Positions 1 through 8,906 of a stretch of DNA of 64,000 nt are shown in pieces. The stretch spans positions 62,001 to 126,000 of the forward strand of contig CAMNSS010000006.1 in assembly GCA_946555345.1 (NCBI GenBank), given 5' to 3'. The first letter of the stretch is position 1; each line of letters opens with the position of its first letter. The notes beneath the pieces are model-generated. The model did no database searches and was not told the DNA's origin. It worked only from the letters and a program-made list of their open reading frames with translations. The DNA is from an uncultured Eubacterium sp. GTDB lineage: Bacteria > Bacillota > Clostridia > Peptostreptococcales > Anaerovoracaceae. A program made the position numbers and the translations under genes.

Positions 1-1425
1 ATGGAGGCGAGGCGGCCTGTGGCTCTGACGGGCGATATCGATGTTGCTACTAATGCGTTGCCGCAACAGGTGCAGGAGGTTTTTTCATCGTATCAGGTGG
101 TTTTGACGGGGCTCAAGCATGGGACTGTGACGGTTGTGCTTTCGGCGGAGGGAGCATCCCAACAATCTGAGCCGCCGCAAGCAGAAGATTTAAACCCTTG
201 TGCAAAAAATCAGGTGACCTGGACGGCGGATTTGCGGTCTGCGCCGTCACAATCCGCATCGTCGCAACCTGAGCTGCCGCAACCCGCAGGTTCATGCGCA
301 CAATTCATTCCCGTGGAGGTTACCACATACCGCAGCGATGGCATTTACAGCGACGGCAGGCATCCTGATAGTGTGAAATTCCTTGCATCTATCGAAGAAG
401 ATTTAGCGCGCCGTGATTTTACCATGAACGCCATGGCCTGTGATGCATCTGGTAATTTAGTGGATTGTTTTGGCGGGCGGGAAGATATCCGGGCGAAGAT
501 AATCCGGGCGGTGGGAGAACCGGAAAAACGCTTTCAGGAAGATGCGCTGCGGATCATGCGCGCCTTGCGTTTTGCAGCAGTTTTAGGCTTTGCAATCGAA
601 AGAAAAACGGAAAATGCGATTTTCCAAAACAAGCATTTATTGCAAGGCGTATCCGCAGAACGGATTTTTACAGAACTCAACAAATTGCTTGTGGGAAAAT
701 ATGCGGGCGATGTGGTCAGGCGTTATGTGGATGTGCTGGGCGTGGTGATTCCTGAGCTTTTGCCGATGAAGGGATTTGAACAGCATAATTCGTACCATCG
801 TTATGACGTGCTGGAGCATTGTGTCCGCGCGATGGAGCTGGTCAGGGTTACGCCGGAAAATGCCGGGTATATGAAGCTGGCTGCGCTTTTCCATGATGTG
901 GGGAAGCCTGGGACGTATTCCATGGACGATAAAGGGATTGGGCATTTTTATGGGCATCCGAAACGAAGCGAGGAATTGGTGCGGGCTGTTTTGCTCCGTT
1001 TAAAGGCTGATAAACGTACGCTGGAAAGGGTGGCGGGTTTGGTGAAGCATCACGATCTTTTGTTTGAGCGGGATGCGCGGCTTTTGAAAAAATGGATGAA
1101 CCGCCTGACACCGGAGGTACTTTTGGAGATTCTCGAGATTAAGCTGGCTGATAATCTGGCGACTGGGAATATGAGTGCGGAACTGGAAGAAAAATTTGCT
1201 GATATCAGGCAGATGATCGAGGAAATTCTGGCGCAGGAGCAGTGTTTTTCGCAAAAAGACCTGGCGGTTTCCGGCAGTGATGTGCTTGCGGCGGGGATCA
1301 AACAAGGTCCTGCGGTTGGGGCTGCGCTTGGCGAGCTTTTGGATGCGGTGATCGAGGGTGCGTGTGAAAACGAGCGAGGTGCGCTGCTGGGGTATTTAAA
1401 GGAGCTTCAAGAGAAGAGGAGATGA
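1..1425 (+). CDS. cca: CCA tRNA nucleotidyltransferase, 5' end cut by window
   Basis: Adds or repairs the 3' CCA of tRNAs using CTP and ATP. The visible part starts inside the nucleotidyltransferase head: the DxD metal motif (GDIDVAT, residues 11-17) is present, but the GG-VRD segment that normally precedes it is outside the window, so the ATG at base 1 is only the window edge. After the head come EVTTYRSDGIYSDGRHPD (about 106-123), the RRDFTMNAMA motif (about 136-145), the PEKRFQEDALRIMRALRFAA region, and an HD domain with H298-D299 (LFHDVGKP). Between GTVTVVL and IPVEVTTYR there are about 55 extra residues (48-102), rich in Ser, Gln, Pro and Ala, absent from ordinary family members. They sit in a hairpin of the catalytic head and keep the frame. 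Confidence 0.93.
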   Translation: MEARRPVALTGDIDVATNALPQQVQEVFSSYQVVLTGLKHGTVTVVLSAEGASQQSEPPQAEDLNPCAKNQVTWTADLRSAPSQSASSQPELPQPAGSCAQFIPVEVTTYRSDGIYSDGRHPDSVKFLASIEEDLARRDFTMNAMACDASGNLVDCFGGREDIRAKIIRAVGEPEKRFQEDALRIMRALRFAAVLGFAIERKTENAIFQNKHLLQGVSAERIFTELNKLLVGKYAGDVVRRYVDVLGVVIPELLPMKGFEQHNSYHRYDVLEHCVRAMELVRVTPENAGYMKLAALFHDVGKPGTYSMDDKGIGHFYGHPKRSEELVRAVLLRLKADKRTLERVAGLVKHHDLLFERDARLLKKWMNRLTPEVLLEILEIKLADNLATGNMSAELEEKFADIRQMIEEILAQEQCFSQKDLAVSGSDVLAAGIKQGPAVGAALGELLDAVIEGACENERGALLGYLKELQEKRR

Positions 1426-1460
1426 GATTTTTGTCAGCCGCTTTTTATGTGGGGGCGGTT

Positions 1461-1628
1461 CGTCTTTTCGCTTGCGGGCGCAGTGAAGTAGAGTGATTCT
1501 GCTTGCTTCCTTCCTGCTGGAATGCTGTATCTTTTCTCCTACGGGCGCAGTGGGATGGAGCGTCTGGGATGCCGCCCTTAAGACTATTTAAAATTCGTCT
1601 TTTTGCTTGTGGGTGCAGTGGGATGAAG
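1461..1628. repeat. Three imperfect direct repeats, 67-68 bp apart
   Basis: Copies of about 33 bp begin at 1461, 1528 and 1596, each with a TCTTTT block followed by a GGGCGCAGTG-like block and GGATGRAG. Spacing is 67 and 68 bp. They lie downstream of cca and before its probable terminator, so they would be in its 3' untranslated region. Confidence 0.65.
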
Positions 1629-1705
1629 GCTTGGATTTTTAAATGAAAGGGAATTTGATTTTCGGGTCGATTTATGGTATCATATAAATTACGGTTTGAA
1701 ACGCT

Positions 1706-1740
1706 CCCGTACACAAAGGCTATTGTGTACGGGATTTTTT
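1706..1740 (+). terminator. Intrinsic terminator, probably for cca
   Basis: A perfect 11-bp stem (1706-1716 with 1723-1733, arms CCCGTACACAA / TTGTGTACGGG), a 6-nt loop, then ATTTTTTAT. The only plus-strand gene upstream is cca, about 280 nt away. Confidence 0.8.
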
Positions 1741-1745
1741 ATCTT

Positions 1746-1914
1746 GCAGAAGAGATTGGTGCGGGCGGGGCGGTAGTCTGTTGTGGCGTTTTGTGGATAT
1801 TTTGGGAATGCCAGCCTGCCGCTGAAAAAAATTGGCGAGGCCAATCTTGTTCCATTGCAGAAGAGATTGGCGCGGGCGGGACGGCCTGTTGTGGCGGTCT
1901 GTGGATATTTGGAA
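1746..1914. repeat. Two long direct repeats, 111 bp apart
   Basis: Copies start at 1746 and 1857, both opening with GCAGAAGAGATTGG and continuing through a GCGGGCGGG block to TGTGGATATTT, over about 55-60 bp. They lie between the cca terminator and the MATE gene. Confidence 0.65.
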
Positions 1915-2102
1915 TCTGCCCCGGACGCCATATGAACCTTCGGGATCTGCCAAGGGTATTTTGTGGATCTTCGGAATTTGCCCTGAATATCTTGCGCTCA
2001 TTCAGACTCTGCCCTGGACATTCGGTGGACATTCGAGATCTGTCCCGGGCGCTTTGCAAACACCTGGGAAATGTCAGTAAAATTTACTTTTGAAAGAAAA
2101 CC

Positions 2103-2120
2103 GGCAAAGCTGGCTTTGCC
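2103..2120. repeat. Short perfect hairpin GGCAAAGC/GCTTTGCC
   Basis: Eight-base arms GGCAAAGC and GCTTTGCC separated by 2 bases, ending 11 bases before the ribosome binding site of the MATE gene. Near-identical hairpins occur at 7356-7373 and 8889-8906. No T-run follows, so it is not a standard terminator. Confidence 0.55.
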
Positions 2121-2138
2121 TTTGATAAGCGGGAGGAA

Positions 2139-3488
2139 ATGATGACGAATGGGAGTATTTTAAACAATTTTATAAGATATGTCTCCTTTAATATCCTGGG
2201 GCAGATGGCATATTCGTGCTATACTTTGGCAGATACTTTTTTCGTGGCGGCGAGCCTTGGCGCAAACGGCCTCACCGCCCTGAACCTCGCATTTCCTGTG
2301 TTTTGCATCATCAGCGGAACGGGGCTTATGATCGGCATGGGTGGCGGGACGCGGTATTCGATTGTGAAAAGCCGTGGGGAAGATGGGGCGGCTAACCAGG
2401 TTTTTACCCACGCCGTATACATGGTGGTTTGCTTTGCGGCGCTGTTTGTTCTGTCAGGCATCTTTTTTTCAGGAGTTTTTGCAAAGGCGCTGGGCGCGGA
2501 CCATACAGTGTTTGCAATGATCGATACATATCTCAGGATTTTGTTGCTGTTTTCCCCTGCATTTTTGACGAATCATCTTTTGCAGTGCTTCGTGAGGAAC
2601 GATGGGCGTCCGTCGCTTTCCATGGCGGCCATGATCAGCGGCAGCGTGTCGAACGTGGTCTTGGATTATATCTTTATTTTTCCGCTAGGCTTGGGGATAT
2701 TTGGCGCAGCTTTTGCCACGGGGCTTGCCCCTGTTATCAGCATTGCCGTGATATCGCCTTATTTGCTCAGGAAAAAGAATCAGTTTCATTTCGTGAAATC
2801 CATTCCAGCGGCGTCCCGGCTTGCGGAAATCGTTTCCAGCGGCATTCCTCCGTTTGTGACAGAGATTACATCGGGCGTTGTGATGTTCTTGTTCAATTTT
2901 ATCATTTTGCGCCTGGCGGGGAATATTGGCGTGGCGGCTTTCAGCATCATTACCGTTATTTCGCTGGTGGTGATTGCAATGTATACGGGATTGTCGCAGG
3001 GCATCCAGCCGATCATCAGCGCAAATCACGGCGCAGGGTATGCGGCGGGCGTTAAAAGCCTTTGGAAATATGCGATGGTTACGGCGGTTCTTTTGTCCGG
3101 CATTATCTATGCGGTAATCTTTTTTGGCGCTTCGCAGATCGCCTTTGTTTTTAACAGCGAACATGACGCAGTATTGCAAACTTTTGCAGTGGCGGGAATG
3201 AGGCTGTATTTTCTCGCTTGCCCGTTTATCGGATTCAATATCGTGACTGCGACTTATTTTACTTCGACGGAGCGTCCGCGCCTGGCGCAAGCTATTTCGC
3301 TTTTAAGGGGATTTTTCGTTCTCGTGCCGGTTGCTTTTTTGCTTTCCTCTGTTTTTGGAATGACGGGCGTGTGGTGTGCGTATCCGTTGGCGGAATGCGT
3401 GGTTGCGCTGATCGCAATCGTGTTTTACCGCTGGGCGGGGGCAAGGGGAAGGGACGGGTTCAGCAGAGGGGGAAAGAGCGCTGCATAG
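2139..3488 (+). CDS. MATE-family multidrug/sodium antiporter
   Basis: Integral membrane exporter of the MATE family, expected to expel cationic compounds in exchange for Na+ or H+. Its 449 residues match the family length (about 440-460) and form about 12 hydrophobic segments in two homologous halves; typical family stretches are the N-terminal YTLADTFFVAASLGANGLTA, the GTRYSI region and FVRNDGRPSLSMAAM. GGAGG at 2132-2136 precedes two adjacent ATGs (2139 and 2142); the second is better spaced, so the true protein may be one residue shorter. It stands alone, with a small GGCAAAGC hairpin just upstream. The substrate cannot be read from the sequence. Confidence 0.9.
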   Translation: MMTNGSILNNFIRYVSFNILGQMAYSCYTLADTFFVAASLGANGLTALNLAFPVFCIISGTGLMIGMGGGTRYSIVKSRGEDGAANQVFTHAVYMVVCFAALFVLSGIFFSGVFAKALGADHTVFAMIDTYLRILLLFSPAFLTNHLLQCFVRNDGRPSLSMAAMISGSVSNVVLDYIFIFPLGLGIFGAAFATGLAPVISIAVISPYLLRKKNQFHFVKSIPAASRLAEIVSSGIPPFVTEITSGVVMFLFNFIILRLAGNIGVAAFSIITVISLVVIAMYTGLSQGIQPIISANHGAGYAAGVKSLWKYAMVTAVLLSGIIYAVIFFGASQIAFVFNSEHDAVLQTFAVAGMRLYFLACPFIGFNIVTATYFTSTERPRLAQAISLLRGFFVLVPVAFLLSSVFGMTGVWCAYPLAECVVALIAIVFYRWAGARGRDGFSRGGKSAA

Positions 3489-4378
3489 AAAGCCATCCCT
3501 TATACTATGCCCGATTAGCATGATTTAAGCTGGCGATAAGCATATCCGTATTAAATGCGGTATTTACACTATGTTCGTTTTCCTGGTGCGATTTTTCAAA
3601 TATATCCGGTGCGGCCACGGCTTAATTTCCAAGCGAATGCATGGGAACGCTGAAATTCGGTTCCTTTGCTTTGGTAATGCAATTTTCATAGGCCGCTTTC
3701 GGATGGCCGGGCCTGCCGCAGGGTTTGGGCGCATCGGCAGTTCGTTAAAGAACTTGTATAAACCTTCTTCCGGACGCTTTCGGGAAGCGTGCGGATTTTC
3801 ATATCGCTATTTTTGCATATCTTCATTTCAAAAAGGAATCCATCAGGTTTCCCGTTTTTATCTTTTCCGATTCTCCCTATTGCCACCGTGCTGCTTTTTG
3901 TCATGCCGCATAACGCTAATGCTTTTGGATTTAACAAGTGCAAGTGTCCATCCGCAGGCGGCAACAACAGGGATGCCTGGAGGCGCTTGCCCCAGCCTGT
4001 CTTTGATAGCAACATTTATCTGTGCATTATCGATAAGGCGTAATTGATAAGAAGCAATTCGTTTCCATGGCGTGCTTCTTATTAAGTACCCGGATCGTTT
4101 AAATACCGTTTCTTAATAATTGAAACAGAATAAGGGCGTGATTATAATAATAGCAAATGGCTCATCAGCGGATGAAAGAGGTCGAATTCCCGTTTCATTT
4201 GGGCGGATGAAAGAGACCGAATCCCCGTTTCATTTGGGCAGATGGAAAGGAATTTGTCCCGTTTCGTTTGAGCGGATGGAAGGGGTTGCGCATTGTTTAA
4301 TTTGGTGGAGTTCCTCTGCTGCATGGCCATTGGCCGTGTCTGTTTTTTTGAATCGGAGCAAAGGAGGCGATTAGTTAT
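3489..4378. other. Non-coding gap before the permease gene
   Basis: About 890 bp with no recognised gene. Open frames of about 110-160 codons occur on both strands (3571-4047 plus, 3686-4015 minus), but neither has a ribosome binding site, a domain I recognise, or a composition like the neighbours. A 10-bp inverted repeat (ATAAGAAGCA, 4047-4056, with 4073-4082) and the tandem hairpin repeats at 4168-4288 are the visible structure. A decayed gene cannot be excluded. Confidence 0.5.
4168..4288. repeat. Tandem 34-35 bp repeats, each able to fold
   Basis: Units start at 4168, 4203, 4238 and (partial) 4272, opening with GCGGATGAAAGAG or a close variant. In the first two units ATGAAA near the start can pair with TTTCAT near the end, so each could form its own small hairpin. 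The array ends about 90 bp before the permease gene and probably lies in its leader. Confidence 0.75.
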
Positions 4379-5782
4379 ATGAAAGAGGGTTTTAATAGTG
4401 CGGACAGCAATAGCAGTTTAGGGAAGTTTGGATATGAGGAATCGTTAAATCGTGTCATGAAGCTGCCGGATGTCGTATTTTTTGGCATGGCGTATTTAGC
4501 GCCGGCAGGGATGTTTTCGACCTACGGCATTGTCTGCAACATGACGCACGGGATGCTTGCTTTGACGTATACGATTGCAATGCTGGCGATGCTGTTGACA
4601 GCGCTGAGTTATCGGCAGATGGTGCGGGCATACCCGATCTCGGGTTCTGTGTATACATATGTGCAAAGGAGTATCAATCCGTACGTGGGCGTTCTTGCGG
4701 GCTGGACAATCCTGCTGGATTATGTGCTGTTGCCGATGTTTAACTTGGTTGCGGTGGGATTGTATGTAAATATTTTCATTCCGCAGGTATCGTTCCGAAT
4801 TTGGATTTTGGTCTTCTTAGTGTTGGTAACGATTGTAAACCTTGTCGGCATGAAGGTTACTTCGCTCGTTGATAATGTATTGAGCTTGATTCAGTTGGCC
4901 TTCCTGATCGGCGTCATCATCTTTTCCATTAAATATATTGCCGAGGGCGGCGGGCAAGGAACGCTCTTTGATTTTGAATCCTATTTTAATGCGCTTGAAT
5001 TTGGCAAGCCCGATGTGGGAATTGCGGCGATCTTAAGTGGCGCATCCATTTTGGCGATGGCGTTCCTGGGCTTTGACTCGGTCACTACCGTCGTGGAAGA
5101 AACGGTCGAGCCGGAGAAAAACGTGGGCAAGGCGCTTATTATCATATGCCTTTTCGCAGGCTGCGCCTTTGGCGTGACTTCATACTTGATGCAGGTGGCA
5201 TGGCCGGAAGGATGGTTTTCGTTCACAGATCCCGATACCGGGGCAAGCGATTATTTCTCCCATGTGATTGGAGACTTTATGGCCTCGATCTTTATCGGCA
5301 TTGTCGTCATCGGCGGGACGGCCTCGGCGATCGCTTCCCAGACATCTGCCTCCCGCATTTTGTTCGGCATGGGGCGGGATGGCGTATTGCCGAAAAAAAT
5401 CTTTGGCTATGTGAATCAGAAGACGAAGATTCCAACGATTAATGTCCTGATTATTTCGGTTATCACAAGCGCCGCTTTGGTTCTGGACTTAACGGCAGCG
5501 GCCTCCTTGGTAAACTTTGGCGCATTGTTAGGGTTTGCGTTGGTGAATCTATCGGTTATTTCCCATTACTTTATTAAGAAAAAGCAGAGGGGCGCAAAAG
5601 CTGTGTTAATCTACTTAATCTTGCCGATATTGGGGGCTTGCGTGTGCCTTGTGATATGGACGAACCTAGATGTTATGTCCAAAATCGTTGGCGGGATCTG
5701 GATGCTGGCTGGCCTGGTATTTCTGGTCGTGACGACAAAAGGATTCCGAAAATTGCCGCCAGAAATGAATTTTTCAGAATAA
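4379..5782 (+). CDS. APC-family amino acid/polyamine permease
   Basis: Secondary transporter of the APC superfamily, likely importing an amino acid or polyamine; resemblance is closest to the putrescine/amino-acid branch. At 467 residues it has about 12 hydrophobic segments. The first carries the unwound-helix signature of the family (VVFFGMAYLAPAGMFSTYGI, about 33-52) and a later stretch reads LGFDSVTTVVEETVEPEKNVGKAL, typical of APC helix 6 and its loop. AAAGGAGG at 4360-4367 supports the start at 4379. It is monocistronic: hairpin repeats lie upstream and a terminator follows. A role in supplying amino acids for fermentation would fit but is inferred. Confidence 0.9.
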   Translation: MKEGFNSADSNSSLGKFGYEESLNRVMKLPDVVFFGMAYLAPAGMFSTYGIVCNMTHGMLALTYTIAMLAMLLTALSYRQMVRAYPISGSVYTYVQRSINPYVGVLAGWTILLDYVLLPMFNLVAVGLYVNIFIPQVSFRIWILVFLVLVTIVNLVGMKVTSLVDNVLSLIQLAFLIGVIIFSIKYIAEGGGQGTLFDFESYFNALEFGKPDVGIAAILSGASILAMAFLGFDSVTTVVEETVEPEKNVGKALIIICLFAGCAFGVTSYLMQVAWPEGWFSFTDPDTGASDYFSHVIGDFMASIFIGIVVIGGTASAIASQTSASRILFGMGRDGVLPKKIFGYVNQKTKIPTINVLIISVITSAALVLDLTAAASLVNFGALLGFALVNLSVISHYFIKKKQRGAKAVLIYLILPILGACVCLVIWTNLDVMSKIVGGIWMLAGLVFLVVTTKGFRKLPPEMNFSE

Positions 5783-5800
5783 ATAAAGTGGAATAATGCA

Positions 5801-5830
5801 ATAAAAGGCTGCTAATGGGCAGCCTTTTAT
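5801..5830. terminator. Bidirectional terminator between convergent genes
   Basis: Perfect 12-bp stem (ATAAAAGGCTGC, 5801-5812, with 5819-5830) and a 6-nt loop. A/T tails on both sides let it stop both the permease gene (plus) and the AAA+ gene (minus). Confidence 0.85.
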
Positions 5831-5979
5831 TTAATTCCTGCTGGCGGGCAAAGCGCCGTTTTTTTTATTCGGTTTTCGTTTTAAATTTGTGGGGCAGGAG
5901 CTTTTCGCAGTGGTTTATTGCATGGCCGCCGCCTTTTTGCCAGCAGCGTTTTTCTCTCGAGCCTCTCTGTCTTCCAAGC

Positions 5980-7206
5980 TTATATTCCGATTTTAAGAAG
6001 CTCGACGAATTGTTTGGCCGTTCGCGGGCTTCTGCCGTTTTTTCGGATGGCGTGAGCCTCGGCTTTTTTGACAAGTTCCTCTTCCGCCATTTCAATCCCA
6101 TACTCTTCCGCCAGCGATTTGACGATAGCGAGATAAACATCCTTGTCCGGTTTTTGGAATGTGATGGTCAGGCCGAACCGCGCAGCCAGGCTCATCGTTT
6201 CCTGCATTGTATCGTTGAGGTGAAGTTCATCCCCGGCGCGGTCCTGGAAGCTTTCCTTGACAAGATGCCTGCGGTTGCTGGTAGCGTAAATCGCAACATT
6301 CGCCCCACAGCCGGATATGCTCCCTTCCAAGGTTGCTTTGAGGGCGGAGAAATTGTCGTCGTTTCCCGTAAAGCTCAGGTCGTCGATGAACAAGATGAAT
6401 TTCAACGGGTTCGCCGACAGCTCTTCCAAGATATCAGGGATTTGGTAAAGCTGGTTTTTTTTCACCTCGATGATGCGAAGCCCCTTTGGCGCAAAGTGAG
6501 CTGCGACTGCTTTCACCGTGGAGCTTTTGCCTGTACCGGCGTCACCGTAAAGCAGCAGGTTGCTAGCGCCTTCTCCCGATAAGAGCGCCTGGGTGTTTTT
6601 TATGATCAGGCTACGTTCCCGTTCGTATTCAAATAAATGTTCCAGCGGCTGGAAGTCGGGATAGGCCACGGGCAGGATGTGTTTGTCTTCTATGCGGAAA
6701 AAATTATATTTGGCGAAAATGCCATACCCGCTTCTTGCAATATTGCTGAGTTTCTCCGCAAAACTATACTGCAAATCGGCCTCGTGGTTGGTCCATGCGG
6801 GGAGAAAACCGTCGTAATCGATGGCGTTCTTTACGTCATCCGGCTTGAGTGCGGCGATGCGCTGCAAGATCGCCAGCTCTTGCTCGGCAGCTTCCTGGAT
6901 CTGCGAATCGATGTGGATGTTTGCAGCCTTATGCTTGATGTAGAAGTTGTCGTCCTCTGCGATGGCCGATTGGATATAGCTCGTCAGGTCGGACGTATTT
7001 GGATAGAGCGCGGCGACAAATTCACTGTACAGCTTGACAGCGTTATCATCGTTTTTTCCGGAAATGCAGGCAAGAAGCCTGTGAAGCCTTTTGATTGCCG
7101 TATCCTCTTTGATGCGGGAAAATACCACAAGGGAATCTATTTGCATTGCTAGCTGCCTGAAATACTTTTTCATGATATTCTGCTTTGCGGCGGGGCGCCG
7201 CAACAT
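5980..7206 (-). CDS. DUF815-type AAA+ ATPase
   Basis: Predicted P-loop ATPase of the DUF815 family, whose role is not established. The N-terminal half is helical. The C-terminal half has Walker A (LLYGDAGTGKSSTVKA), a Walker B-like LKFILFIDDLSF, an ATSNRRHLV sensor-1 region and a C-terminal lid ending GRSPRTAKQFVELL. On the minus strand an AAAGGAGG at 7207-7214 directly abuts an ATG at 7206, so translation may begin there, at the TTG at 7203, or at the ATG at 7173 (MKKYFRQ). The frame stays open to 7398, but that stretch contains the GGCAAAGC hairpin and repeated sequence and is probably leader. It is divergent from the DUF2804 gene. Confidence 0.82.
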   Translation of the reverse strand: MLRRPAAKQNIMKKYFRQLAMQIDSLVVFSRIKEDTAIKRLHRLLACISGKNDDNAVKLYSEFVAALYPNTSDLTSYIQSAIAEDDNFYIKHKAANIHIDSQIQEAAEQELAILQRIAALKPDDVKNAIDYDGFLPAWTNHEADLQYSFAEKLSNIARSGYGIFAKYNFFRIEDKHILPVAYPDFQPLEHLFEYERERSLIIKNTQALLSGEGASNLLLYGDAGTGKSSTVKAVAAHFAPKGLRIIEVKKNQLYQIPDILEELSANPLKFILFIDDLSFTGNDDNFSALKATLEGSISGCGANVAIYATSNRRHLVKESFQDRAGDELHLNDTMQETMSLAARFGLTITFQKPDKDVYLAIVKSLAEEYGIEMAEEELVKKAEAHAIRKNGRSPRTAKQFVELLKIGI

Positions 7207-7355
7207 CCTCCTTTTGCGAATCAATGCGTTCAATTTGCAATCCAAAGCTGAATTTTCATTATGCCTGAAATCTTGTTTTCGACATTCCAAGTTTGTTCCG
7301 AATATCCAGTGGATGCCCGGAAGCGGACAATAAAATCTGCCTGTGGCAAAGAATC

Positions 7356-7373
7356 GGCAAAGCCCGCTTTGCC
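7356..7373. repeat. Short perfect hairpin GGCAAAGC/GCTTTGCC, second copy
   Basis: Arms identical to those at 2103-2120 with a different 2-base centre. It lies in the 300-bp divergent region between the AAA+ gene and the DUF2804 gene. The same gap holds a direct repeat of about 15 bp around 7219 and 7385 (GCGTTYAATTTGCAA). Confidence 0.5.
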
Positions 7374-7504
7374 CTGAACCAGTGCGTTTAATTTGCAAAT
7401 CAATACGTTCATTTTAACATATCTTGCAAAAAAAAGCTGGGATGAATATAATAAATATGAAAAACATTGGGACAATGAGGATATTGGGAACAGGAGGCGC
7501 TCTG

Positions 7505-8644
7505 ATGCAACACGAAATAACGAAGCGGCAGCCGCTTTTGGATGAAACGGGCAGGCTTACGGAGGCGGGATATGCCACAAGCCTTGTGATGGACTATGAC
7601 AGAAATGCCATTAAAGGGGGCAAGACCCGCATCAAGGAATGGGATTATTATCTGGTTACGGATGGAAAGGCGGGCGTAGCGCTTACCATTGCCGATAATT
7701 CCTATATGGGGCTTGCCAGCATTTCTTTCCTGGATTTTGAGGGAGGCCGGGAGACGACGAAAAGCCCGATGAAGCTTTTCCCGATGGGGAAAACGGGGTT
7801 TCCGGCTTCTTCGGAGGCAGGCGATGTGGAAATTTCGGGCAAGGGATATCAAATCAAATTTCAAAATGATGGCAAAAAACGGGTGCTGTCTTTTCGGATG
7901 GAGAAATTTTTGGCTGGCTTTCCGATTACGGGGGAAATCGAGCTGGCGATGCCGAGGAAGGGAGCGGGGGAAAGAGGCCCGGAAGCGCTTCCCGAAAGTA
8001 GAGCGGAGGATACCGGGCTGGATGTGCTGGAAGCGCCGAAAGGCGGCGAACCGAATGAAAAAGCCGATTCGATGGTGATCGCAACGCCTTTTCCCGCCAA
8101 AAAAACGGCATTTTATTACAACCAGAAAATAAACTGTATGCCCGCATCGGGCTTCGTGGAGATTTACGGGCGCAAACACATTTTTTCGCCAGAATCTGCG
8201 TTCGGCTGCCTGGATTGGGGACGAGGTGTCTGGACGTACAAGAATACCTGGTACTGGGGCAGTGCGTCGGGTCTTTATGGCGGCGTTCCTTTCGGGTTTA
8301 ATATCGGCTATGGATTCGGGGATACTTCTGCGGCCTCGGAGAATATGCTGTTTTATGATGGAAAGGCGCACAAGCTGTCGCAGGTGAGGTTTCACATTCC
8401 CAGAGACGTCCGGGGGCATGAAGTTTATATGGAGCCATGGAAGTTCACCAGCAGCGACGATCGGTTTGAAATGGATTTTGTTCCCGTGCTGGACCGGTAC
8501 GCCAATACGGATTTCAAGGTGTTGTGTTCCGTACAGCACCAGGTGTTCGGCAGGTTTAGCGGCAAAGCTGTGCTGGATGATGGCAGGGTTTTAGCGGTAA
8601 AGAATTTCTTCGGGTTTGCGGAAAAGGTCTTTAATAAATGGTAG
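7505..8644 (+). CDS. DUF2804 domain protein with an internal insertion
   Basis: Member of the DUF2804 family, function unknown, with no obvious signal peptide or membrane segment. Family-like stretches are the N-terminal QPLLDETGRLTEAGYATSLV, the central CLDWGRGVWTYKNTWYWGSA and the YGGVPFGFNIGYGFGD segment. Length is 379 residues; family members are usually about 330-340. The excess lies at about 150-188, a Gly/Glu/Pro-rich run between ELAMP and SMVIATPF. The start at 7505 is chosen for AGGAGG at 7493-7498; an upstream extension to 7424 lacks a ribosome binding site. It stands alone, divergent from the AAA+ gene. Confidence 0.85.
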   Translation: MQHEITKRQPLLDETGRLTEAGYATSLVMDYDRNAIKGGKTRIKEWDYYLVTDGKAGVALTIADNSYMGLASISFLDFEGGRETTKSPMKLFPMGKTGFPASSEAGDVEISGKGYQIKFQNDGKKRVLSFRMEKFLAGFPITGEIELAMPRKGAGERGPEALPESRAEDTGLDVLEAPKGGEPNEKADSMVIATPFPAKKTAFYYNQKINCMPASGFVEIYGRKHIFSPESAFGCLDWGRGVWTYKNTWYWGSASGLYGGVPFGFNIGYGFGDTSAASENMLFYDGKAHKLSQVRFHIPRDVRGHEVYMEPWKFTSSDDRFEMDFVPVLDRYANTDFKVLCSVQHQVFGRFSGKAVLDDGRVLAVKNFFGFAEKVFNKW

Positions 8645-8770
8645 GCTGGCGTAAACCAAGCTTTCGCCGCACCGCCGCTCTTTCAGCGGCCGCCGCTTCC
8701 CCGGCAAAAACAACATAGCTGCTTTTCCATCCGGGGAAGGATTGAATGCGTTCGGGGAAACATACGAACA

Positions 8771-8807
8771 AAGCCTGCCGCTGAAAATATTGCGGCAGGC
8801 TTTTTCT
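8771..8807 (+). terminator. Intrinsic terminator of the DUF2804 gene
   Basis: Perfect 11-bp stem AAGCCTGCCGC (8771-8781) with 8792-8802, 10-nt loop, then TTTTCTT. It lies 127 nt after the DUF2804 stop. Confidence 0.85.
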
Positions 8808-8888
8808 TAATGCTTCCTTTTTATTATGTAAGAAATATCGTGCCGGCATTGCCCGGTTATCGATAGGAATTGTCCCTGATAGTGAATT

Positions 8889-8906
8889 GGCAAAGCCGGC
8901 TTTCTT
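8889..8906. repeat. Degenerate third copy of the GGCAAAGC element
   Basis: GGCAAAGCCGGCTTTCTT: the left arm is intact, the right arm (GCTTTGCC elsewhere) has changed to GCTTTCTT. It lies 22 bases past the end of yjfB on its downstream side. Confidence 0.4.

Larger units (their letters stand above)
1426..2138. other. Non-coding gap with repeats and a terminator
   Basis: No believable gene. The gap holds three 67-68 bp-spaced imperfect repeats, a strong hairpin terminator, a 111-bp-spaced pair of repeats rich in GCGGGCGGG, and a short perfect hairpin just before the MATE gene. Open frames here on both strands share the repeat composition and resemble no known protein. Confidence 0.6.

Noticed and set aside
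3571-4047. 158-codon plus-strand gene (and 109-codon minus-strand frame)
   Set aside because: Neither has a ribosome binding site or a recognisable domain, and each lies opposite the other.
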